Below are positions 16,521 through 26,161 of a stretch of 64,000 nucleotides of DNA, in pieces. Positions within the stretch are counted from its first letter, which is position 1. Every line of letters starts with the position of its first letter. Source of the DNA: Paradesertivirga sp036399495 (GTDB lineage: Bacteria > Bacteroidota > Bacteroidia > Sphingobacteriales > Sphingobacteriaceae); contig DASWMZ010000159.1 of the NCBI GenBank assembly GCA_036399495.1, forward strand, positions 70,613 through 134,612, written 5' to 3'. The position numbers and the translations under genes are program-made. Under the pieces are notes generated by a model. It saw only the letters and a list, made by a program, of their open reading frames with translations. It made no database searches and was not told the DNA's origin.

Positions 16521-16993
16521 TATCTTGAAATCTCTAAAATTTCAAACTCCATTTTCCCGGCAGGTACGGCTATCTCCACTTTATCGCCAACCGATTTTCC
16601 AAGCAAGCCTTTTGCAATAGGTGATTTTACTGATATTTTCCCCCCCTTTAAATCTGCTTCAGTCTCCGAAACCAACTGATACGTCATTGCAGCTCCGTTT
16701 TTAATATTTTTGATCTTTACAATAGAAAGAGCCAGTACTTTTGATGTATCTAATTTTGATTCATCTATCAGGCGAGCGCTTGAAAGCGACTCAGATAATT
16801 TGGCAATTTTAGCTTCGTGCAAACCTTGTGCTTCTTTTGCGGCATCATACTCTGCGTTCTCAGATAGATCGCCTTTATCACGGGCTTCGGCAATCGCTTT
16901 AGCAATTTGCGACCTGCCTTCGGTCTTCAAAAAATGTAATTCTTCTTTAAGTTTTTCTATTCCTTCTTTAGTATAATATGTTACCTCTGCCAT
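16520..16993 (-). CDS. greA: Transcription elongation factor GreA
   Basis: Rescues backtracked RNA polymerase by stimulating cleavage of the nascent transcript. The 157 residues show the N-terminal coiled coil (about 1-75), with the acidic tip carrying DKGDLSENAEYDAAKEAQ, and a C-terminal FKBP-like domain (about 80-157) with SPIAKGLLGKSVGD. It precedes the HIT gene on the minus strand. The terminator of the upstream gene lies 20-70 bases before its start. Confidence 0.97.
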   Translation of the reverse strand: MAEVTYYTKEGIEKLKEELHFLKTEGRSQIAKAIAEARDKGDLSENAEYDAAKEAQGLHEAKIAKLSESLSSARLIDESKLDTSKVLALSIVKIKNIKNGAAMTYQLVSETEADLKGGKISVKSPIAKGLLGKSVGDKVEIAVPAGKMEFEILEISR

Positions 16994-17018
16994 GACTCAC
17001 TTATGTTTAAACGGTATA

Positions 17019-17061
17019 AAAAACAAACAAGACCACACCAGTTATAGCTGGTATAGTCTTG
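17019..17061 (-). terminator. Rho-independent terminator after the GlcNAc-kinase-like gene
   Basis: On the minus strand CAAGACTATACCAGC pairs with ACTGGTGTGGTCTTG with small mismatches and is followed by TTTGTTTTTT. It lies between the kinase stop and the greA start, separating the two transcripts. Confidence 0.8.
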
Positions 17062-17153
17062 CATGTATTAATACGAAGATATATTTAGCAAATTATAAAT
17101 GCAAATTTGTTATCAAGGTAATTTGAATACTGCTGGGTGTTAGCGCGAATGAT

Positions 17154-18002
17154 TTAAACAGCTCTTTGAAGGATATATTCGGTTAAACCGAGAACAGGAC
17201 TGGCGACTACTTTTCCCAATTTAATTTTATGCCTTGTACAAACCTCAGCTAAAACATCCTGAAAGAAATAAGCTATTGAGCCCACAAAATGACAAGGGTA
17301 AGATTGGCAACCGGGTTGGCGAAGAATATGGCTTTTTGCAAATTCTTCAAAGCCCTCGAATAGAATTGACCGAATTAACCTATCATTTCGGTGTTTATAC
17401 ATAAACCGGGAGTACGATGCCAGATAAATGTTGGGTGAAGGTTTTTGATAAACGTGTTCGATGATAGACTCTTTCTCAATTTGATAAAGGGTCTCGAATG
17501 ACTTTTTTAATCCCGGAGCCATTAAGCCGTAGAGGTAAGAAGTTACGATCTTCTTGCCAAAGTATGCTCCTGAGCCTTCATCTCCAAGAATGAAACCCAT
17601 ACCATAGGTGCCGTAATCGGCCTTCTCTCCATCAAAAAAAGCAATATTGGAACCTGTACCTAATACACAGGTAAAGCCTTTGCTTGTTCCGCAGGTAGCG
17701 TAAACTGCGCCAAGAACATCATCTTCAACATTAATAAAAGCTTTTGAAAATACTTTGGATAAACCGTTTGAAACAATTTCTCTTTTATCAGGACTGGAAC
17801 ACCCTGCGCCAAAAAAATGAACCTCTTTTATTTTTGAATTGTATTGCTGAACCTCGTTATACCCGGCCAGAAGTTTGCAGATCTCCTTTTCGTTAACAAA
17901 AAAGGGATTAATACCTTTCGTTGTAAACTCAATACGCTCGGTATCACTCTTAATTATTATCCAATCTACTTTTGAAGAACCGCCGTCGGCTACGAGAATC
18001 AT
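17154..18002 (-). CDS. BadF/BadG-type ATPase, N-acetylglucosamine kinase-like
   Basis: A 282-residue ASKHA-fold kinase. The phosphate-1 loop is VADGGSSKVDWII at the N-terminus, phosphate-2 is VLGTGSNIAFFDG (about 113-125) and the adenosine segment GDEGSGAYFGK (about 140-150) matches eukaryotic-type GlcNAc kinases. The probable role is phosphorylation of amino sugars recovered from cell wall or chitin; the exact substrate is inferred. Its ATG overlaps the stop of the preceding receiver protein by four bases, an uncommon pairing. Confidence 0.82.
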   Translation of the reverse strand: MILVADGGSSKVDWIIIKSDTERIEFTTKGINPFFVNEKEICKLLAGYNEVQQYNSKIKEVHFFGAGCSSPDKREIVSNGLSKVFSKAFINVEDDVLGAVYATCGTSKGFTCVLGTGSNIAFFDGEKADYGTYGMGFILGDEGSGAYFGKKIVTSYLYGLMAPGLKKSFETLYQIEKESIIEHVYQKPSPNIYLASYSRFMYKHRNDRLIRSILFEGFEEFAKSHILRQPGCQSYPCHFVGSIAYFFQDVLAEVCTRHKIKLGKVVASPVLGLTEYILQRAV

Positions 18003-18394
18003 TTTTCGATCGAGTTCAATATTTTTTCGGTTAGCGGTTTACTTATAAATTTTGCTACCAAAAGATTGTTCCCTATTAGTTTTATATCATCAGGATCAAG
18101 TGACGAAGATAACATATATATTTTTACATGAGCAGTGTGCATTTCAGGAATGGAATTGAGAGTTTCAAGAAATTCAAAGCCATCCATTTCGGGCATCCGT
18201 ATGTCGAGAAAAAGCACTTCCGGCAAATTGCCATCTTTCGCCGATTCTTTTATATAGGCTATTGCCTTTGATGGAGAATCCATAACTGTAACGGTATCAG
18301 CAAATTTACTTGCCTCGAGCATCTTACTGTTAATAAGATTATCTACGTAACTATCATCAACAAGTAATACAGATTTGAATTTATTGTATTCCAT
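17999..18394 (-). CDS. Single-domain response regulator (CheY-like receiver)
   Basis: A 131-residue receiver with no output domain. The acidic pocket is VDDS (Asp13, Asp14), the phospho-acceptor is Asp64 in FLDIRMPEMDGF, a Ser sits in YMLSSSLD and the conserved Lys is in FISKPL near residue 118-122. Such proteins act through protein contacts, often in phosphorelays with hybrid kinases. No histidine kinase is adjacent. Translation is probably coupled to the kinase-like gene downstream. Confidence 0.9.
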   Translation of the reverse strand: MEYNKFKSVLLVDDSYVDNLINSKMLEASKFADTVTVMDSPSKAIAYIKESAKDGNLPEVLFLDIRMPEMDGFEFLETLNSIPEMHTAHVKIYMLSSSLDPDDIKLIGNNLLVAKFISKPLTEKILNSIEK

Positions 18395-18466
18395 ACAAGG
18401 TTTTAACCAGCCCTATTTACGCATTTATAGAATTAAATGTTGTATAAAACTATAAATAATATTTAA

Positions 18467-19777
18467 TTATAAGTTTATCAAACCTGAAATTTCCCCCAAA
18501 GAAATTTCAGCCAATTTGGCCTGGTACCTGGAATTATTTAAGCGTACAGTTGCGTTTAGAAAGTTAAGCTGGGCGTCTCTTATTTCAACCTGAGTGATGG
18601 TTCCCAAGCGATAGCGGGTAAGTGTAATGTCTAAATTCTGACTGGCAATTTTTTGATTATTCTCTTCAAGCTTTACCAAACTTAGGCTTGTTAAGTACGT
18701 CTGGTAAGAACTTGCGAGCTGAGCCTTTACACTTTGATTAACTCTTTGATAATCTAACTCAGCATTACGAATTAAAACCTCTGAGTTTTTTTCATCCCGG
18801 CGCTGAAGAAATCCATTGAAAATGTTTACTGATGCATTTAAACCATAATTAAACCCCCGGCCAGTATTTAATGTAGCAAAGCCAAGAGGCGAAGTTGAAC
18901 GATTAAAATTATATCCGCTATTTAAATTTATCACCGGAAATCTGTTTGCTTTCACTTGCTTCAGGTCTAATTCAGCAATTCTTCGACTGATTAACACGGC
19001 ACGCAAACTCGGATTTTGTTGCAGAGCCAAATTAGATACATCCAAAAAATTAATATTCTCATTAATTTCAAATCCTGATGATACTCTGAAAGGTATAGTT
19101 ACATCTCTTGCCATTACTTCATTCAATGCAATCTGAGCGTTTCTATATAATGCCTGCTGGTTTAGAAAATTTGTTGTATCAGTGTTGAAATCTACTTGCG
19201 CATTTAACACTTCCAACCGTGCGGCTTTACCTACATCAAAACGGGTTTGAGCTGTTTTTACCCTTAAACGGGATATCACAACGGCCGTATCAAAAGCCTT
19301 AAGCTGTTGCTGCTGTTGCACCAAATCGTAATAACGCTCCATAACATTACTTACCGTTGAGACAACACTAAGCTGCAGATTAGCTTCGCCCTGCTTCTGA
19401 AGTTCTTTCAATTGATCATATCGGGCAAACATCCTGAACCCATCAAACACTGTCCAGTTTAAACCCACCCCATAATTTAAGTTGCTGGCCCGGGCATTAT
19501 TTCTTTCGGTAACCTCACCTGTAGCACGAGTTTGGGTACTATTTTGAATACTGTTGTTGTTGGTAAGATTACCCGTAACAGCCGGAATCATTCCGGCATT
19601 AGCGCGACTAACATTTCTTTCGGCTATTTCTACACTATTTCTTGAAATTTGAATATTATAATTATTCTTCAGCGTGATTTCTATTGCTTCTTGAAGCGTA
19701 AGTACATCCTGGGCAAAGCAGACCGGCGCTATCGCGGAAAAAAACAAAAACAATAAATTATTTCTCAAATATTTCAT
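18467..19777 (-). CDS. TolC-family outer membrane efflux protein
   Basis: The outer membrane channel of the efflux system, 436 residues. A signal peptide (about 1-22, ending in CFAQ) is followed by DVLTLQEAIEITLKNNYNIQ, the typical TolC start, and by two long helical repeats with strand segments (GVGLNWTVFDG, GLNASVNIFNG). It ends the adaptor-permease-channel operon, 3 bases after the permease gene. Confidence 0.93.
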   Translation of the reverse strand: MKYLRNNLLFLFFSAIAPVCFAQDVLTLQEAIEITLKNNYNIQISRNSVEIAERNVSRANAGMIPAVTGNLTNNNSIQNSTQTRATGEVTERNNARASNLNYGVGLNWTVFDGFRMFARYDQLKELQKQGEANLQLSVVSTVSNVMERYYDLVQQQQQLKAFDTAVVISRLRVKTAQTRFDVGKAARLEVLNAQVDFNTDTTNFLNQQALYRNAQIALNEVMARDVTIPFRVSSGFEINENINFLDVSNLALQQNPSLRAVLISRRIAELDLKQVKANRFPVINLNSGYNFNRSTSPLGFATLNTGRGFNYGLNASVNIFNGFLQRRDEKNSEVLIRNAELDYQRVNQSVKAQLASSYQTYLTSLSLVKLEENNQKIASQNLDITLTRYRLGTITQVEIRDAQLNFLNATVRLNNSRYQAKLAEISLGEISGLINL

Positions 19778-19780
19778 ACA

Positions 19781-22700
19781 CTAATGAGCGCCCACAGGTT
19801 CTTCTTCAAACTCTTTGATTCTATCAAATTCCGGATGATGTTTCCGCTCTTTAGACCATAGCGAGTAAACAGCGGGAATCACAAATAAGGTAAGTACTAA
19901 CGAAAAAATGGTTCCGCCAACAATTACTACACCCATTCCCATCCGGCTTTGTGAAGCTGCGCCTAAAGCCATAGCAATAGGTAATGCACCAAGCGCGATG
20001 GCAAGACTGGTCATTAATATAGGTCGTAAACGTGCTTCTGCCGCTTCAAGAATTGCTTCAGATTTCGGTTTGCCTTGTTCTCGCAACTGATTTGCAAATT
20101 CCACAATCAAAATTCCGTTTTTCGTGACTAGCCCTATCAACATAATCGTTCCGATCTGGCTAAATATATTCCAGGTTTGACCAAAAAGCCATAACGAAAA
20201 CATAGCTCCGGCTACCGCCATGGGTACTGTAAGTATAATGATAAATGGATCTACAAAGCTTTCAAATTGGGCGGCAAGAATTAAATAAATTAATATAAGT
20301 GCCAGTCCAAATGCAAATGCTGTGTTCGAGTTACTCTCAACAAAGTCCCGGGATTCTCCAGCTAAATCGGTAGAAAAAGAATCATCTAATACCTTCTTAC
20401 TTATTTTATCCATCGCCTCGATTCCATCGCTAATGCTTCGGCCCGGAGCCAGACCTGCAGAAATAGTAGCAGATAGATACCTGTTGTTATGATAAATCTG
20501 TGGCGGACTGCTGCGTTCCTCCATCGTAACCAGATTATCAAGCTGGATTAATTGACCGGTTTTACTTCGCACAAATAAAGAAGTTAAATCAAGCGGGTCA
20601 TCGCGATCTGCCTTTTCAAACTGACCGATAACCTGATATTGCCTTCCATTCATCATAAAATAACCGAAGCGCTGTCCGCTTAAAGAGAGTTGGAGTGTTT
20701 GCGCCACATCAATTACGGAAATACCCAAACTTTGCGCCTTCTCGCGATTGATCGTGATGTTGATTTCCGGCTTATTAAATTTCAAGTTCGCATCAACCAT
20801 TGAAAAAGTAGGATCTTGCGTTGCAGCTTCCAGAAACAATGGAATTTTTTCTCGCAGCTTTTCGAAATTGGGAGCTTGAATAATATATTGAATAGGTTGT
20901 CCGCCACGCCTGTTTACCGAAATGGTAGGCTGCTGGATAACTTGAATGCGTGCTTCAGAATATTTTTTAGTGATTTTAGTAAGATGCTCGGCGATTTCTT
21001 TTTGAGAGCGTTCTCTGTCTTCAGGTTGTTTTAAACCCAATCGAACCATACCACTATTAACAGCCCCGGAACCTGTAAAACCGGGTGACGTTATTACCAG
21101 GGTTACCTGTTTTTCGGGTACAGAATCGTTCAACACCTCTGTTAGCTCAGCCATAAAGCGATTAGTATAATCATATGAGGCTCCTTCCTGAGCGGATATT
21201 GACAAACGAAGCATACTTCGATCATCAAGAGGAGCAGTTTCTTTGGTTAGAAGTTTATAAAACAGCACTGTTAGGCCAAGGCATCCTAAAATTATCGGAA
21301 AACTAATCCAACGCCTCTTCATAAAAACAGATAAAGCATCGGCATAACCCGAATTCATTTTCTGGAAGTAAGGTTCTGTAATCGTATAAAATCTGGACTT
21401 TTTCTGCTTTCCGCCTTTCATCAAATAAGCATTAAGCATTGGGGTTAGAGTTAATGATACAAATGCCGAAATCAAAACCGCCGCTCCGATGACGACTCCA
21501 AACTCCCTGAACAAACGGCCTACAAATCCCTCCAGAAATATAACAGGCAAGAACACTGCTGCCAATGTAATGGAGATGGAAATTACCGCTAAAAAGATTT
21601 CATTTGAGCCTTTAATCGCCGCTTCAATTGGCGACATGCCTTCTTCTACTTTTTTGTAAATATTTTCTGTTACTACGATACCATCATCAACTACTAAACC
21701 CGTTGCCAGCACAATAGCCAATAACGTAAGCACATTGACAGAAAAACCAGCCAGATACATGATAAAAAACGTGGCTATCAGGGAAACCGGAATATCGATT
21801 AACGGCCTGAATGCGATTCCCCAATCCCTGAAAAACAAATAGATAATGAGGATAACCAGTATTAGCGCGATCAAAATTGTTTCGGCAACTTCAGTTACAG
21901 ATTTTTTAATGAACAAGGTATTATCCATCGCAATATCTAGTTGAAGATCTTTAGGCGCTTCCTTTTTCAATTTTTCGTATTCATCGTAAAACTTTCCGGA
22001 AATCTCCAAATAATTTGTTCCTGGTTGCGGAATTATAGCCATCCCGATCATTGGTTGCCCCGATTCCGTCATTTGCGTTTCTAGATTTTCAGCACCAAGT
22101 TCAGCGGTGCCTATATCGCTAAAGCGGATAATTTTATCTCCATCAGATTTTACGATGAGATTATTAAATTCTCCCTGATTGGAAAGATTCCCTAAAGTTT
22201 TTACAACTAACTCTGTGTTCGCGCCAGTTACCTTTCCGGATGGCAATTCAATATTTTGACGATTTAGTGCATCCCGAACATCGGCAACGGTCAACCCGTA
22301 AGAAGCCAATTTATCAGGACTAAGCCATAACCGCATCGAATAACGCTTTTGCCCCCAAATTTGGACACTACTCACACCCGGAATAGTTTGAAAACGCTGC
22401 GACAAAACGTTCTCGGCATAATCACTTAACTGGAGCTGATCACGGGTGCTGCTTTGCACCGTCATGCTAATGATCGGGTCAGAATCGGCGTCGGCTTTAG
22501 ACACTACCGGCGGCGAATCAATATCGTCTGGCAAGTTCCGAATGGCTTGGGAAACTTTATCGCGCACATCGTTTGCGGCTTCCTCCAAGTTTTTATCAAG
22601 GTTAAACTCAATATTAATATTGCTGGTTCCCTGGTTACTGGATGAGGTAATGTTGCGAATTCCATCAATAGAATTGATGGCTTTTTCTAAAGGCTCGGTT

Positions 22701-22888
22701 ATTTGAGATTCTATAATATCAGCATTAGCGCCTGAGTAACTTGTTCTTACAGATACTATTGCAGGATCAATAGATGGGAATTCCCTGATCCCTAAAAAAG
22801 TATAACCAATTACACCAAAGAGAATCAACATCAGGTTGACTACAATGGTAAAAACCGGCCTCTTAATACTGGTGGTTGATAAACTCAT
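19781..22888 (-). CDS. RND efflux permease (AcrB/MexF type)
   Basis: A 1035-residue inner membrane proton antiporter. It starts SIKRPVFTIVVNLMLILFG, has 12 predicted helices in two halves, two large periplasmic loops, and the proton-relay Asp pair in ATGLVVDDGIVVTENIYK of helix 4. The hydrophilic C-terminus is short. The gene overlaps the adaptor by 4 bases and is followed closely by the TolC gene, making a complete tripartite pump. Substrates (drugs, dyes, fatty acids) cannot be predicted; the sequence style is of the multidrug HAE1 group, not the metal group. Confidence 0.95.
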   Translation of the reverse strand: MSLSTTSIKRPVFTIVVNLMLILFGVIGYTFLGIREFPSIDPAIVSVRTSYSGANADIIESQITEPLEKAINSIDGIRNITSSSNQGTSNINIEFNLDKNLEEAANDVRDKVSQAIRNLPDDIDSPPVVSKADADSDPIISMTVQSSTRDQLQLSDYAENVLSQRFQTIPGVSSVQIWGQKRYSMRLWLSPDKLASYGLTVADVRDALNRQNIELPSGKVTGANTELVVKTLGNLSNQGEFNNLIVKSDGDKIIRFSDIGTAELGAENLETQMTESGQPMIGMAIIPQPGTNYLEISGKFYDEYEKLKKEAPKDLQLDIAMDNTLFIKKSVTEVAETILIALILVILIIYLFFRDWGIAFRPLIDIPVSLIATFFIMYLAGFSVNVLTLLAIVLATGLVVDDGIVVTENIYKKVEEGMSPIEAAIKGSNEIFLAVISISITLAAVFLPVIFLEGFVGRLFREFGVVIGAAVLISAFVSLTLTPMLNAYLMKGGKQKKSRFYTITEPYFQKMNSGYADALSVFMKRRWISFPIILGCLGLTVLFYKLLTKETAPLDDRSMLRLSISAQEGASYDYTNRFMAELTEVLNDSVPEKQVTLVITSPGFTGSGAVNSGMVRLGLKQPEDRERSQKEIAEHLTKITKKYSEARIQVIQQPTISVNRRGGQPIQYIIQAPNFEKLREKIPLFLEAATQDPTFSMVDANLKFNKPEINITINREKAQSLGISVIDVAQTLQLSLSGQRFGYFMMNGRQYQVIGQFEKADRDDPLDLTSLFVRSKTGQLIQLDNLVTMEERSSPPQIYHNNRYLSATISAGLAPGRSISDGIEAMDKISKKVLDDSFSTDLAGESRDFVESNSNTAFAFGLALILIYLILAAQFESFVDPFIIILTVPMAVAGAMFSLWLFGQTWNIFSQIGTIMLIGLVTKNGILIVEFANQLREQGKPKSEAILEAAEARLRPILMTSLAIALGALPIAMALGAASQSRMGMGVVIVGGTIFSLVLTLFVIPAVYSLWSKERKHHPEFDRIKEFEEEPVGAH

Positions 22889-23982
22889 AAAATGGCCTTC
22901 CTATCCTCAATTTTCACCTTTACTTTACCACCTTCCTTCAAACTCATAATTCCGGTTGTTAAAACAGTGTCGCCAGGTTTCAAGCCAGCGGTTACTAAGA
23001 TTAACTCCTTGGTACGAGTGGATGTTTCCACCATTACTTCCTTAACTTTTCCGCTATCTGTTACAAAAACCTTCTTCCCATCTTGCACCGGAACGATCGC
23101 TTGTGTGGGAACCAAAAGCGCATCTTCAATTGTTGACAATGGCAACGAAATACTCGCAAATGAGCCTGGAATCAATAAACCTGAAGGATTGTCGGCCTTT
23201 GCTCTAAGCTGTAACGTACGGGTTGCTGATTCTATACGTGGTTCAATAGCGTATACTCTGGCGTTGTAAACCTGGGTTGAACCCGCAATTGTAAAATTTA
23301 TTGTTGTGCCTACTTTCACCTGTCGTGAATATTTCTCGGGTACAGAAAAAGAAATCTTTACAGGATTAATACTCACTAAATTGCTGATGGGCATTGTGGG
23401 GGTAACATATTCCCCTTTAGATACAGCTCTGAGTCCTATCCTTCCCGAAAATGGCGCATTGATTACTGTCTTAGCAATTTGAGCCCTTATTAATTGTGTT
23501 TGAGATTTTGCTGTACGAAATTCTGCTGATGCAATATCATATTCTTCCCGGCTTATTGCTTCCTTTTGTAAAAGTAATTTAGCCCGCCTTTCATTTTCTG
23601 AAGCAAGATTCTGTTTAGTAATTGTCTGAGCTAATTGAGCTTTAAGTTCCGAATCATCAATTTTCACCAGAGCTTGTCCGCGCCTTACGGTTGTTCCTTC
23701 GTTAAAATAAATGCCCTTGATTATTCCCGAAACTTCACTGATAATTCTTACTTCTTCATTTGCTTCAATCGATCCGGTAACCGTTAAAGAATTTTCGAAA
23801 CTTGTTGGCTCTACAATCACACCGCTCACGTTCATGGGTCGCTCACCTCCTCCAGGACCACCTTTAGCGCCTCCCTTGAACCCTGCCATAGATGCCTCCT
23901 TTTTATTCTTTGAAATTCTGTAAACTATCAGAGATCCAAAGCCAATTATTAGTACAGCATAAATGATATATTTTAGTTTCAT
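22885..23982 (-). CDS. RND efflux periplasmic adaptor
   Basis: The membrane-fusion protein linking permease and channel, 365 residues. It has an N-terminal membrane anchor (about 5-23), a glycine-rich linker, the lipoyl half-motif GSIEANEEVRIISEVSG (about 71-87), a coiled-coil hairpin (about 110-160), the second lipoyl half INAPFSGRIGLR and beta-barrel segments thereafter. It is first of the three-gene operon. No regulator gene lies beside it, so control is not evident. Confidence 0.93.
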   Translation of the reverse strand: MKLKYIIYAVLIIGFGSLIVYRISKNKKEASMAGFKGGAKGGPGGGERPMNVSGVIVEPTSFENSLTVTGSIEANEEVRIISEVSGIIKGIYFNEGTTVRRGQALVKIDDSELKAQLAQTITKQNLASENERRAKLLLQKEAISREEYDIASAEFRTAKSQTQLIRAQIAKTVINAPFSGRIGLRAVSKGEYVTPTMPISNLVSINPVKISFSVPEKYSRQVKVGTTINFTIAGSTQVYNARVYAIEPRIESATRTLQLRAKADNPSGLLIPGSFASISLPLSTIEDALLVPTQAIVPVQDGKKVFVTDSGKVKEVMVETSTRTKELILVTAGLKPGDTVLTTGIMSLKEGGKVKVKIEDRKAIL

Positions 23983-24283
23983 TCTTTTTAAGTCGGAGTT
24001 TAAACATGCAAATTACACCTTATTTATATCAAGCCACAAAAAACTTAAGTCAAGCTATTGTTAAGTATTTCGTTTGAACTAATTGATGATTATTTGACAG
24101 GTCTGATTTAACAAAATTAACGCCACGAGCTACGAATTAGAAATACGCAGAAAAATTTTACATTATTAAGTGGTGCGGAGATTGGCTGTCCCACTAATTT
24201 TAATTAAAATTGAATTAAGACAAGATAAGTATCCTCATATTCGGGATACTCAAGCGCAATTAGATATAACATATAATTTACCA
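23983..24283. other. Divergent spacer, adaptor to M61 peptidase
   Basis: 301 AT-rich bases hold the promoters for both sides. I see no gene. AGTATCC (24228-24234) pairs with GGATACT (24244-24250), a small hairpin about 35 bases before the peptidase ATG. An ATG at 24170 opens an in-frame extension of the peptidase, but its residues look random and precede the signal peptide, so I reject it as the start. Confidence 0.5.
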
Positions 24284-26098
24284 ATGAAAAAAGTCCTGCA
24301 ATATTTTTTTTCTTATCTCCTCTTTATGGCATCAACAACACAAGAAACTTTTGCTCAAACTGATATTTCCTATATCGTATCCTTTCCGGAAGCCTTGGCT
24401 CATTATGCGGAAGTAGAGATGACCGTAAAAAACGTTAAAGACAATTCAATAGACTTACGCATGCCTGTATGGGCACCGGGATCTTATTTGGTGAGGGAAT
24501 TTGCAAAAAACGTTGAGGGATTTTCTATAAAAAACAATGGGAAGCTTCAATCCTCAAAAGTTAACAAGAACACCTGGCGTATTACGGGTACAAAAAACCA
24601 AACAATTACTGTAAGCTACCGGCTTTATGCTTTTGAACTTTCGGTCCGCACAAGTTTCATTGACGCCTCTCATGCCTTTTTATCACCAAGCGGATTGTTT
24701 ATGTACCCCGAAGGAATGATCAAATCACCTTCAACAGTCACCATAAAACCTTATAAAACATGGATGAAGATTTCAACCGGCTTAGAACCTATCAAAGGAC
24801 AAAGCAACGCTTTTTACGCCCCAAACTTTGACATCTTATATGACTCTCCTTTGGAAGTAGGAAACCAGGATATTTTTGAATTCGAAGCATCGGGTGTAAA
24901 ACACGAAGTAGCAATGTACGGAGGGGGCAATTATAATAAAGCTAAGCTTACGGAAGATATGACAAAGATCATCGCCGCAGAAACTGCTATTTTCAATGAG
25001 AACCCCAACAATCGTTATGTTTTTATTGTCCATAATACCCTTGCCGGAGGCGGTGGTTTAGAGCACCTGAATTCTACTGTACTGGGAGCGATTCGCCAAG
25101 GATATTCCGTTGAAGACAGTTATAAAAGTTTTTTAGGATTAGTGGCCCACGAATACTTCCACCTTTGGAACGTAAAACGACTTCGCCCAGAAGCTTTAGG
25201 TCCTTTCGATTACAGCAATGAAAACTACACCACTAATTTGTGGATTGCCGAAGGATTTACGGCTTATTACGACAATTTAATGCTTCGCCGTACTGGCCTT
25301 TACTCGCCCGAAAGATATTTAGATTTACTTATTTCGGATATCAACACTGTCGAAAATCAACCCGGAAACCGGGTTCAGCCTGTAAGTGAAGCTAGTTTAG
25401 ATGCCTGGATCAAATATTATCGTCCGAATGAAAACTCAAGAAACAGTACTATATCCTATTATGATAAAGGTTCTATGATCGCTTTGATTTTAGATCTCGA
25501 AATACTTGGCGCAACAAAAGGGGCTAAAAGGTTAGACGATGTGATGAAAGCGATGTACGACGAGTATTACAAAAAACAAAAGCGGGGTTATACAGATGCT
25601 GAATTTAGAACTATGGCTGAAAAAATTGCTGGAAAATCATTAAACGAAATCTATACTAAATACATTAATGGCACAGAACCTATCAACTTCAATAACTATT
25701 TGGGGCATGCCGGATTATATTTAATTAATGATAATGCGGGTAAATCAATTCCTACACTAGGCACCGCAACCGCAGTACGAGACGGTAAGGTTATTGTGAC
25801 TTCGGTAGTTCGCGGAACTGCTGCGTGGAATAATGGCATCAGTGTAAACGATGAAATTATTGGCATTGACAACATCCGAATGACTGGTGCTACAGACGCC
25901 GGTGGATCTGATTTAGCCAAAGCTATCTCATCTAAAAAGGTAGGTGAAAAGATAAAAGTTACAATATCAAGAGATGGCTTAATTCAGGATTTATCGGTAA
26001 CAATTACTGCAAATACCTCAGCGAGATACCGTATTGATGTAGACAAAAACGCAACGGCTGAGCAAATGGCTATTAGAGAAAAGTGGTTGAGTTTATAA
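24284..26098 (+). CDS. M61-family metallopeptidase with PDZ domain
   Basis: A 604-residue exported peptidase of the glycyl-aminopeptidase (M61) family. A signal peptide (about 1-25, ending TFAQ) precedes a beta-sandwich N-terminal domain and the catalytic region: HEYFH at 289-293 ligates zinc, with Glu323 in WIAEGFTAYY as third ligand. A PDZ domain occupies about 495-580 (VRGTAAWNNGISVNDEIIGID). The start MKKVLQYFF gives a proper signal peptide. It is probably periplasmic and takes part in peptide breakdown; natural substrates are unknown. Confidence 0.92.
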   Translation: MKKVLQYFFSYLLFMASTTQETFAQTDISYIVSFPEALAHYAEVEMTVKNVKDNSIDLRMPVWAPGSYLVREFAKNVEGFSIKNNGKLQSSKVNKNTWRITGTKNQTITVSYRLYAFELSVRTSFIDASHAFLSPSGLFMYPEGMIKSPSTVTIKPYKTWMKISTGLEPIKGQSNAFYAPNFDILYDSPLEVGNQDIFEFEASGVKHEVAMYGGGNYNKAKLTEDMTKIIAAETAIFNENPNNRYVFIVHNTLAGGGGLEHLNSTVLGAIRQGYSVEDSYKSFLGLVAHEYFHLWNVKRLRPEALGPFDYSNENYTTNLWIAEGFTAYYDNLMLRRTGLYSPERYLDLLISDINTVENQPGNRVQPVSEASLDAWIKYYRPNENSRNSTISYYDKGSMIALILDLEILGATKGAKRLDDVMKAMYDEYYKKQKRGYTDAEFRTMAEKIAGKSLNEIYTKYINGTEPINFNNYLGHAGLYLINDNAGKSIPTLGTATAVRDGKVIVTSVVRGTAAWNNGISVNDEIIGIDNIRMTGATDAGGSDLAKAISSKKVGEKIKVTISRDGLIQDLSVTITANTSARYRIDVDKNATAEQMAIREKWLSL

Positions 26099-26161
26099 GA
26101 GTTGGTTAAACATATTCTATATTCGTTCATCAAATAATAGATACCTCAGTCGTTTTAGCCT

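Noticed and set aside
22446..22706. Plus-strand open frames opposite the RND permease
   Set aside because: Both are antisense to a well-conserved efflux gene and show no protein-like pattern.
24170..24283. N-terminal extension of the M61 peptidase
   Set aside because: It would put 38 unrelated residues before a clear signal peptide.
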